From an uncultured Lachnospiraceae bacterium (GTDB lineage: Bacteria; Bacillota; Clostridia; Lachnospirales; Lachnospiraceae), in the NCBI GenBank assembly GCA_902781215.1, contig CACZIO010000048.1:1-35821 (forward strand): a stretch of DNA of 35,821 bases, given 5' to 3'. The notes under the pieces were generated by a model. It was not told the origin of the DNA. It did not search any database and saw only the letters and a list, made by a program, of their open reading frames with translations. Shown in pieces: positions 8,148 through 14,519 of the stretch (within the stretch, counting starts at the first letter, position 1; each line of letters opens with the position of its first letter). The translations under genes were made by a program, and so were the position numbers.

Positions 8148-8258
8148 GCTTTAAATCATGTTTTTGGGCAATGTGGACAAAAGCAGTTACAGGTTCACCC
8201 GAAAACCTGAGGTACATTTTGCGTTATTTGTGAAAAGGCCTCATTAAGCGCCACGGAA

Positions 8259-9455
8259 TCAATCCCACTCCCCGTATTGCTCCAGCACCCGCACGAACTG
8301 CTCCAGTCCTGTCTGATCCTCCGGGTCAAACCGGCCCTTCAGGGGACTGTCAATGTCCAAAACAGCCGTCACGCTGCCGTCACTGCGGTGGATCGGGACG
8401 ACGATCTCCGCATTGGAGGCGCTGTCGCAGGCGATGTGTCCGGGGAAGGCGTGGACATCCGAGACCAGCTGCGTCCTGTCCCGGTCCGCGGCAGTTCCGC
8501 AGACGCCCCTGCCCCATGGGATCCGGATGCAGGCCGGCTTGCCCTGGAAGGGGCCGAGGAGGAGGTCGGGGGAAGGCACAGTCCGGGCCGATGATGCGCC
8601 GGCCTCATTTGCCATGACAGTTGCCTCTGATGATGGATTATTAAATGCATCTGCCGAAGATGGATCGGCCGGCTCCCGGCGCAGGTAAAACCCGGCCCAG
8701 TTGACATCCGCCATGGCATCCTTGAGCAAAGCGGCGGCATTGGAGAGCAGGGGCATCAACGACGGCTCCGTCTCCGCGAAAGCCCGGACCTGGTCCGCCA
8801 GCAGATCATAGTCGGGTCCGGGGCGCTGGGGCGGGCAGGTCGGGAGCTCCGCCAAATCCTGAAGTGTACCGCCGCCCGGAATCTTCGCATGGCTGTCGCC
8901 GCCGAGCGCATTTTTATAACGGTTGTAGTAATACCGGAACAATTCCAGGTATTCTTTTTCAACCTCCTGAAATGAGCGGAAATCATAGGAGGGAATCACA
9001 TGGAACTGCGGATCCTGCTCGCTCTGCTCGTTGTGAAGCAGGTCACGAAGATCATAGTACAGCGCGCCGTCATCAATCTCGCGGGCCATACGCTGTTCCT
9101 CAGGAGACAGGGGCGTCCCCAGATAGCGGGTATAAATCATATCCAGCAGACGGTCCTCGTGCTCCCGGTACCCGACAAGTTCGGCTTTAAAGGGACGTGG
9201 AACATCCGATAGATAACACTCGCTGGCATCATGCAGGAGACAGGCCAAAACCAGCCTGTCCGGCCACTCCCTGGCAGCTGCTTCCCTGGCGCAAATGATG
9301 CAGTGCTGGGCCACCGACCAGAACGTGGATACATGCCCGTTGCCGCGGCAGAGCAGGGACAGGGCGTGTGCGATATCCTCGATGTTTATTGCTTCCGGAT
9401 CGGGATCCGTCGGATAAAAGTGTATGCCGGTATAGGTTGTGATGTAGTCAGCCAT
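8259..9455 (-). CDS. Fusion of HD-domain phosphohydrolase and free methionine-R-sulfoxide reductase (GAF)
   Basis: 398 residues with two enzyme modules. N-terminal half (~1-185): HD-family hydrolase like YfbR-type nucleotidases, with SVAQH (47-51), LLHDASECYLSDVPRPFK (HD at 75-76) and a later Asp near 128. C-terminal half (~215-398): GAF-fold free methionine-R-sulfoxide reductase, with WAGFYL, LLLGPFQGKPACIRI, GRGVCGTAA, HIACDSASNAEIVVP and LDIDSPLKGRF. Cysteines 309, 319 and 343 have the same spacing (10 and 24) as the catalytic and resolving cysteines of E. coli fRMsr, so that half should be active. A Ser/Ala-rich insert (~262-296) interrupts the GAF part. Start: ATG at 9455 after GGAGG. 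It is monocistronic by position and divergent from the XRE cassette. The HD substrate is unknown; a (deoxy)nucleoside monophosphate is a guess from family. Confidence 0.88.
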   Translation of the reverse strand: MADYITTYTGIHFYPTDPDPEAINIEDIAHALSLLCRGNGHVSTFWSVAQHCIICAREAAAREWPDRLVLACLLHDASECYLSDVPRPFKAELVGYREHEDRLLDMIYTRYLGTPLSPEEQRMAREIDDGALYYDLRDLLHNEQSEQDPQFHVIPSYDFRSFQEVEKEYLELFRYYYNRYKNALGGDSHAKIPGGGTLQDLAELPTCPPQRPGPDYDLLADQVRAFAETEPSLMPLLSNAAALLKDAMADVNWAGFYLRREPADPSSADAFNNPSSEATVMANEAGASSARTVPSPDLLLGPFQGKPACIRIPWGRGVCGTAADRDRTQLVSDVHAFPGHIACDSASNAEIVVPIHRSDGSVTAVLDIDSPLKGRFDPEDQTGLEQFVRVLEQYGEWD

Positions 9456-9732
9456 GATTCCTCCATAATACTCATCTCATTGCCGCAACTCATGTAGAGT
9501 TGAATGCTTTACTATCTGTTTTGCACAGTATAGCATACTCTCTATACAATCATCGTTTCTATTGTGGAAGTATTGATCCCTGAGATATACCCTTACAGAA
9601 GCCGGCATTTGTCAACTGTGATTTGTGAAGGAGATTCCCTGTTCCCAACAAGCTGCTCGATCCTTGTAAACCGGTGTCTCAGATTAAAGCTCAGCGCACT
9701 TTTACTAACTCAGCCGCGCTTTTGCATCCGGA
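9456..9732. other. Divergent AT-rich intergenic region
   Basis: Part of a 335-base gap between the HD-fRMsr gene (leftward) and the XRE cassette (rightward). A promoter candidate is seen for each direction. No gene was found; the small plus-strand ORF from 9564 has no convincing ribosome site or family. Base composition changes here from GC-rich to AT-rich. Confidence 0.5.
9527..9535 (-). promoter_or_regulatory. Candidate extended -10 promoter for the HD-fRMsr gene
   Basis: The minus strand reads TGC directly before TATACT (9535-9527), an extended -10 element. The -35 is weak. It lies about 70 nt upstream of the start at 9455. Confidence 0.5.
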
Positions 9733-9760
9733 TTGAAAAACGCCATATAATCGCTATAAT
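9733..9760 (+). promoter_or_regulatory. Promoter of the XRE/DUF3990/NADAR cassette
   Basis: -35 TTGAAA (9733-9738), 16-nt spacer, perfect -10 TATAAT (9755-9760). Transcription would begin about 25 nt before the XRE start. Two overlapping TATAAT-like words in the region (CATATAATCGCTATAAT) could also be an operator half-site repeat for autoregulation; that is inference. Confidence 0.75.
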
Positions 9761-9790
9761 AAAGCTATATTTTTGCGAAGGAGATGAGAT

Positions 9791-10057
9791 ATGGGCTTGT
9801 CAAATGAGATTAAGATGATCCGGCAACAGGCATTCCTGACGCAGGAAGCGTTTGCAAAAGAACTTCGTGTTGCTTTTTCCACTGTCAACCGCTGGGAATC
9901 CGGGAAGACACATCCTAATATGAGTGCCATGAAGAAAATCAATGAATTCTGCATTTCACATGATATATCATTTGAACAACTGCAAAATGCCTGGCTGAGC
10001 CAGTCGATGGGCAGATCAAAAGAGTTGTGCTCCGGCATGGGAGGAAAGAATGAGTAA
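9791..10057 (+). CDS. XRE-family helix-turn-helix regulator
   Basis: 88 residues. The N-terminal two thirds form a Cro/C1-type HTH: EIKMIRQQAFLTQEAFAKEL, then VAFSTVNRWESGKTHPNMSAMKKI, where the TVNRWESGK recognition-helix signature is typical. The C-terminal tail (~60-88) has no known domain. It lies first in a four-gene cassette and its stop overlaps the start of the DUF3990 gene, so it is probably the cassette's autoregulator, and perhaps an accessory antitoxin. Start: ATG at 9791 with AAGGAG 7 nt upstream. Base composition is AT-rich compared with genes on both sides of the cassette, consistent with transfer. Confidence 0.92.
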   Translation: MGLSNEIKMIRQQAFLTQEAFAKELRVAFSTVNRWESGKTHPNMSAMKKINEFCISHDISFEQLQNAWLSQSMGRSKELCSGMGGKNE

Positions 10058-10697
10058 AATTACTTTGTTTCATGGTACTCCTGATCAGATTATAAAACCC
10101 GTTTTTGGGCGTGGTGATGATAAACACGATTATGGTCGTGGTTTTTATCTTACAGAGGACTATGAATTAGCCAAAGAATGGGCGGTTTGCAGGCCAAATG
10201 ACACAAACGGGTGGGTCCATAAGTTCGAATTGGAAACAATCGGCTTGAAAATCCTGGATTTTCAGGAGATGGACGTTCTTAGCTGGCTTGCCGAACTTAT
10301 GAAGCACAGAGACGCAGCTGATTCAAGAAGATATCATATGCTGGCGGCACAGTTCATCGGAAAATATGGTGTTGATACGAGCGGTTATGATGTTATAAAA
10401 GGCTGGCGCGCCAATGCTTCCTATTTTTATATCGCCAGAGAATTTGTCAGAGATAATGTTGACATCGATATTCTGGAAGAGCTGCTTTCTCTGGGAGAAC
10501 TTGGCATACAGTATTGCATTAAGTCTGAAAAGGCATATTCTCAGCTGAACGAAATAGAGGATTGCCTTTCAGCCGTCCCGTATGATGAGTTCAATGCCAA
10601 ATACAATGAACGCGACTCCATGGCAAGACAGAATATGAGAAACCTGATTGATTCCGACGCTAATAAAGTAACGAAGGTATTCAGTACGTTATTTTAG
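10050..10697 (+). CDS. DUF3990 family protein, putative ADP-ribosyltransferase
   Basis: 215 residues. The N-terminus TLFHGTP (H8) followed by HDYGRGFYLTEDYELAKEWA (Y33) matches the DUF3990 pattern and resembles the first two motifs of ADP-ribosyltransferases of the H-Y-E/Q kind. Further on are YDVIKGWRANASYFY (~113-127) and IQYCIKSEKA (153-162), where Q154 is in the position expected for the third motif. As I recall, DUF3990 is grouped with the ADP-ribosyltransferase superfamily; activity and target are not shown by sequence. Start: ATG at 10050 with GGAGG 5 nt upstream; it overlaps the XRE stop by 8 nt, suggesting translational coupling. In this setting it is the likely effector or toxin, with the NADAR protein as a candidate reversing enzyme. 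An alternative is a housekeeping modifier of a host factor. Confidence 0.82.
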   Translation: MSKITLFHGTPDQIIKPVFGRGDDKHDYGRGFYLTEDYELAKEWAVCRPNDTNGWVHKFELETIGLKILDFQEMDVLSWLAELMKHRDAADSRRYHMLAAQFIGKYGVDTSGYDVIKGWRANASYFYIAREFVRDNVDIDILEELLSLGELGIQYCIKSEKAYSQLNEIEDCLSAVPYDEFNAKYNERDSMARQNMRNLIDSDANKVTKVFSTLF

Positions 10698-10707
10698 AGA
10701 GGTGATG

Positions 10708-11124
10708 ATGAGAGCATACACAGAAGCTTATCTGAGTGATGTCGTTGAAAATCAGGGGAAACTGTTTGATCTGGTCGCGCAGAATTATCCTGATAAGGAC
10801 ACGAAGGATTTCGTCAATGCATATATGCGCAGCAAGACACGTAAGAGCATTGATGAGGCCAAAGCATATGTAAATACGATGGATGCCAGACAGCTATGGC
10901 AGTATTTCACCAGCACGGAGAACTACTCTCTCAGGGAAGGAAAAGCCATTGAAGGCTTTGCACCGGACTGGATGGGTGAGTTCTATGCTTATTATCAGTG
11001 GTATTACAATATACCAAGTTCAGAAATCATAAAAAAGATTCCGGTAGACTTTCTTCTGAAGGCCTATCATGGCCTTCACGATCTGGATCTTGAATTGGCA
11101 GTAAAAAAAGTAGGTGGGGTCTGA
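10708..11124 (+). CDS. Unknown 138-aa cassette protein
   Basis: No domain of known function was recognised. The protein is mainly helical by pattern, acidic to neutral, with aromatic-rich stretches WMGEFYAYYQWYYNIPS (~89-105) and a C-terminal segment FLLKAYHGLHDLDLELAVKKVG. No signal peptide or membrane helix is seen. The start is ATG at 10708; GTG at 10702 and ATG at 10705 are in frame, but GAGGTGAT sits exactly over them as the ribosome site. It begins 10 nt after the DUF3990 stop and its own stop overlaps the NADAR start (TGATG), so the three genes are almost certainly one translational unit. It may be an adaptor, a second antitoxin or a specificity factor; this is inference only. Confidence 0.8.
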   Translation: MRAYTEAYLSDVVENQGKLFDLVAQNYPDKDTKDFVNAYMRSKTRKSIDEAKAYVNTMDARQLWQYFTSTENYSLREGKAIEGFAPDWMGEFYAYYQWYYNIPSSEIIKKIPVDFLLKAYHGLHDLDLELAVKKVGGV

Positions 11125-11621
11125 TGAGAGTTATATGTTTTCATAATCCGGATGAAGAAAACGGATATCTGAGCAACTGGTATCCTGTAGAATTCACCTA
11201 TGCAGATATACGTTATTCCTCCATGGAACAGTATATGATGTACCAAAAGGCTGTCTGTTTCCAGGATGAAAGAACAGCATCGTTAATACGAAAGACAGAT
11301 GATGTGGCTAAGATCAAAGCTTTAGGCCGCCAAGTGTCGGGATATGATGAAAACACCTGGAATGGAGTAAGGCAGATTGTTGTATATGAAGGCCTATTAG
11401 CCAAATTCTCTCAAAATGAAGAATTGAAGCGTCAGTTACTGGCAACCAGCGATGCAACGCTGGCAGAGTGCGCAGTCAGAGACAGGGTCTGGGGCATCGG
11501 CTTGTCTATGAATGATCCAAATCGCAACGATAAAGCTAATTGGAAAGGTCAGAACCTGCTGGGATATGCTCTGATGATGGCAAGATCATACTTACTCAAA
11601 ACAGCACAAGAATTACCATGA
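11124..11621 (+). CDS. NADAR family protein (YbiA-like, DUF1768)
   Basis: 165 residues covering a complete NADAR domain. Signatures: GYLSNWYPVEF (14-24), YSSMEQYMMYQKA (31-43), KALGRQV (65-71), LLAKFSQNEELKRQLLAT (91-108), LAECAVRDRVWGIGLSM (113-129), and NWKGQNLLGYALMMAR (139-154). NADAR proteins bind ADP-ribose-type ligands, and members paired with DarT1 have been reported to remove ADP-ribose from guanine bases. In this cassette it may reverse the action of the DUF3990 protein. Start: ATG at 11124 overlapping the previous stop, with GGTGGGG upstream. It is the last AT-rich gene; the GC-rich amidohydrolase remnant starts only 10 nt later. Confidence 0.9.
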   Translation: MRVICFHNPDEENGYLSNWYPVEFTYADIRYSSMEQYMMYQKAVCFQDERTASLIRKTDDVAKIKALGRQVSGYDENTWNGVRQIVVYEGLLAKFSQNEELKRQLLATSDATLAECAVRDRVWGIGLSMNDPNRNDKANWKGQNLLGYALMMARSYLLKTAQELP

Positions 11622-11631
11622 GGTACTCCCT

Positions 11632-12965
11632 ATGCATCTCCAACCTGCAGATTTAAATAAGATCATCTCCCTCCGCCACACACTCCACCGCTGCCCGGAG
11701 CTGTCCATGCTAGAAACAAAGACGGCCACCATCCTGCAACAGTTTCTGCGCGACAACACAAGTCTGGAAGTCTGCCAGCGGGACGGGTGGTTTTATGCCT
11801 CGAAAAAAGCGGTGTCTGATCAGTGCCAGCGCCCGGCGGGACTTACGGTGCCGCCGGAAAAACATCTTCAGCCGTCAGGACGCCAGCAGACGGACGTCTC
11901 TTTTCCTGTACTTGGCGCCTCACCCGTCACACTCGCCCCGATCGCCTTCCGGGCGGATATGGACGCGCTGCCGATCCCGGAGACGATCGAGCTGCCGTAC
12001 GGGTCACAGAATGAGGGCGTCTCGCACAAGTGCGGGCACGACGGCCACTGCGCCGCCCTGTGCGGGCTGGCGCTGGCACTGGATCAGATGGAGACCACCC
12101 GGGACGTGTATCTGATCTTCCAGCCGGGGGAGGAGGTCGACGCGGGCGCCCTGATCTGCCGGGACCTGATCACAGAAAAGGGAATCTCGGAGATCTACGC
12201 CTTCCACAATCTGGGCGGCTATCCGGAGGGCAGCCTGGTCTACAGGGAAGGGCTGACCCAGCCCGCCTCCGAGGGGCTGCGCATCTGTCTGACCGGAAAG
12301 ACCTCTCACGCCAGTGCGCCGGAAAAAGGCAATAATCCGGCCGGGGTTCTGGCGGAAATCGTGCTGGCGGCACAGAAATTGAACGTCTGTCACCGGTCTG
12401 AAACGGAGGCAGAATCACAGGGACATGCCATTGCAGCGGCCGCCCTTGAGCCCCTGCAGTCCGCCGATATCATCAATCGCAGCCCACAGATGACCACCCG
12501 CAGTCCATGCGTCTCTGCACAATCACGGGAATCCGGCTCGGGGACGGGGATTTCGGGATCTCTCCCGGAGAGGGGGAGGTCTGCATGACCCTGCGCGCGG
12601 AGGCCGAGTCGGATATGGAGAACATGGAGGAGACCGTTCTCCGCTTCGCCCGGGACAAAGCGGCAGAGGCAGGCCTGGAGATGCAGTACAGCATCCACGA
12701 CCGGTTTCCCGAGACACGCAATCACAATGTCTGCCTGAACCGGGTGCTGGACGCCGCAGGGCGGATTCCACTCAAAAAGCCCGCCATTCCCATGCGGGAG
12801 CTCTGGCGGGCCTCGGAAGATTTCGGCTATTATCTGAAATTGTGTCCCGGTGCCATGTTCTACATCGGGAACGGGGAAGATTATCCGGCTCTGCATACGA
12901 CCGGATATGATTTCAACGACCGGATCCTGGAGACAGCCGTAAACCTGCTCCTGGAGCTGGTGTGA
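11632..12965 (+). pseudogene. M20 family amidohydrolase, interrupted by a frameshift
   Basis: Two overlapping frames together make one M20D-type amidohydrolase (N-acyl amino acid or peptide hydrolase). Frame A, 11632-12588, holds the N-terminal metal site (ADMDALPI, CGHDGHCAA, FQPGEE, FHNLGG) and the lid domain (GKTSHASAPEKGNNP). Frame B resumes at about 12500-12510 and holds the rest of the lid (GDGDFGISPGEGEVCMTLRAE), then ASEDFGYYL and the C-terminal metal-site region near LHTTGYDFNDR, ending at 12965. The frames join near 12500, as expected for loss of one base (or gain of two). All catalytic motifs survive across the two frames, so the break is recent or a sequencing error. It lies 10 nt after NADAR but differs in base composition, so it is probably not part of that cassette. 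The N-terminal region also has an unusual insert (~65-95). Confidence 0.8.
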
Positions 12966-12974
12966 ACAGTGGTC

Positions 12975-14075
12975 TTAGAAATTCCACTCAAATACTGCGT
13001 CCTCAGCAATATTCTCCATGTCGTCCTGCCAGGTGAAGGTGAGGGGGCCGTCGTCATGGAAGGTGATGGTCCCGGTTCCGTTTTCATACTGAACGGTCTC
13101 GGATTCGATCTCTCCGTCCTCGCCGAAGACGTAATCGGTCTTGACGCAGTCGGTGTATTTGACGGTCAGGGTCTCCGTATCAAGTTCACCGGTCATGACC
13201 CATCTGGAGCCCTCTGCGGCACTGCTGGCCCAGTCAATGGAGATCCTGGCGCCATTGCTGCCGGCGGCCTCCACCATGGCGCTGGCTCTGTCCCAGGCAT
13301 AGGGTCCTATGAAATTCATGACGGGATTCTGGCCGTCCTCCTCTGTCGCAGCGGCCTCCGTTGAAGCCGAATCTGCCTCTGCCGGGGCAGCAGCATCCTG
13401 CTCTGAGGCGTCTGCGCTGTCCGCGGCTGCTGCGGTTGTGCCGGCAGTGCTGTCATCCGCGGGCTCCTCCAGGTTGTCGGAGGGAAGTGTGGTTTCCATC
13501 TCTCCAGGCAGTTCTTTCAGGGTATCCGCAAGCGCGGCATCCTGTGCGCGGAGCTCCTCGATGTCATAGGGCATGATGGAGACGGTACCGGTCGTTTTTT
13601 CCTGTTCCGTAGAGATGAACACATAGTACTCGCCCGGCGCCAGGGAATACGCGCTCATGACAGAGCCCTCGATCTTTGCCTCCAGGACAGGCTCCGCAGT
13701 CTCAGCGGCCTCGGCCGCATCATCCGCTTCCTCCTCTGTCTCCTGCTCAGCGGTACTGCCCTTCTCGCCGGCCAGTGTTCCGACGGGGTTATCGTTCATT
13801 GCCTGATTAAAGTCGTCCACCGGGGTAAGCTGAACCGCAATGTGGCCGGATTTCAGCATCGGGCTGATGACAAGGCACTGGCCGTCCGCGATCGTCAGGA
13901 CACCGCTGTTACCGGTTCCATAGGCCTTTTCGGCCGTCACCTCCAGGCCGCCGGTCTCCTCGTTCTCCTCAGTGACCAGGGACGACGCCTCTCCGCAGGC
14001 GGTGAGTGTCAAAGTCAACATCAGGGCAGCCAGAATACAGGCTGTCACTTTTCTCCAAATCTGTCTTTTTTTCAT
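12975..14075 (-). CDS. Lipoprotein of unknown function, Ala/Glu-rich
   Basis: 366 residues. N-terminal lipoprotein signal: MKKRQIWRKV, a hydrophobic stretch, then LTAC with the lipid-accepting C27. The start is ATG at 14075 with GGAGG 8 nt upstream; the frame is open up to 14141 but that part has no signal peptide logic. The mature protein has two extracellular segments separated by low-complexity Ala/Glu/Asp-rich stretches (~105-130 and ~200-255), the second with the PAEADSAST-type composition also seen in the ApbE insert. The C-terminal ~100 residues form a beta-rich domain with YAWDRASAMVEAAG and ending DAVFEWNF. No family was recognised. It is convergent with the amidohydrolase remnant, with only 9 nt between stops. 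Confidence 0.75.
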   Translation of the reverse strand: MKKRQIWRKVTACILAALMLTLTLTACGEASSLVTEENEETGGLEVTAEKAYGTGNSGVLTIADGQCLVISPMLKSGHIAVQLTPVDDFNQAMNDNPVGTLAGEKGSTAEQETEEEADDAAEAAETAEPVLEAKIEGSVMSAYSLAPGEYYVFISTEQEKTTGTVSIMPYDIEELRAQDAALADTLKELPGEMETTLPSDNLEEPADDSTAGTTAAAADSADASEQDAAAPAEADSASTEAAATEEDGQNPVMNFIGPYAWDRASAMVEAAGSNGARISIDWASSAAEGSRWVMTGELDTETLTVKYTDCVKTDYVFGEDGEIESETVQYENGTGTITFHDDGPLTFTWQDDMENIAEDAVFEWNF

Positions 14076-14116
14076 TTCTGACACCTCCAAAATCTGATGA
14101 TGCTTCACATAATGAA

Positions 14117-14177
14117 AATACATAAGAAACAAAACCCGCATGGATCCGTACTGGTGTCAGTCGGTATACATGCGGGT
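14117..14177 (-). terminator. Rho-independent terminator after tRNA-Ser
   Basis: On the minus strand ACCCGCATG (14177-14169) pairs with CATGCGGGT (14142-14134), with a further ACTG-type inner stem, and is followed by TTTTGTTTCTTAT. It lies just downstream of the tRNA 3' end. Confidence 0.8.
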
Positions 14178-14183
14178 TTACAG

Positions 14184-14273
14184 CGGAGACGGTGGGATTC
14201 GAACCCACGTGCCGGGACTAACCGACAACTCGATTTCGAGTCGAGCTCGTTATGACCACTTCGATACGTCTCC
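14184..14273 (-). tRNA. tRNA-Ser (anticodon CGA)
   Basis: A 90-nt class II tRNA. Acceptor GGAGACG (14273-14267) pairs with CGTCTCC (14191-14185) with discriminator G at 14184. The anticodon stem CTCGA/TCGAG encloses loop CTCGAAA, giving anticodon CGA, which reads UCG. A long variable arm (TGTCGGTTAGTCCCGGCA) marks it as serine, and the T arm contains GTGGGTTCGAATCCCAC. The 3' CCA is not encoded. It has its own promoter and terminator. Confidence 0.97.
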
Positions 14274-14307
14274 AGATGGATGTGCTCCTCTTTGAAGCAC
14301 ACCCATT

Positions 14308-14337
14308 ATTATATGTCATTCTGCTGTCGGATTGCAA
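14308..14337 (-). promoter_or_regulatory. tRNA-Ser promoter
   Basis: Minus strand -35 TTGCAA (14337-14332), 18-nt spacer, perfect -10 TATAAT (14313-14308), 35 nt upstream of the tRNA 5' end. A small hairpin (TGTGCT/AGCACA, about 14281-14301) lies in the short pre-tRNA leader. Confidence 0.8.
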
Positions 14338-14519
14338 GACTTTCTTTCTTGCCGGCGAAAAGCAGTCATATTTGCGCTGTGTCTGTCCTGATGATCCATG
14401 TTTTTGTTCCTGACATGCTGTCAAAGCTTTCGTCTGTATCCTCCTGTCCGGTAAAAGGTATTGATACATCTTGCTGCGCAGCTGTTCCCCTTGTTTCGTC
14501 CAGCCGCCGGAACTGGGAA

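Noticed and set aside
7985-8233. Small plus-strand ORF of 82 aa upstream of pfkA
   Set aside because: No ribosome site, no family, and it runs through hairpins and the pfkA promoter on the other strand.
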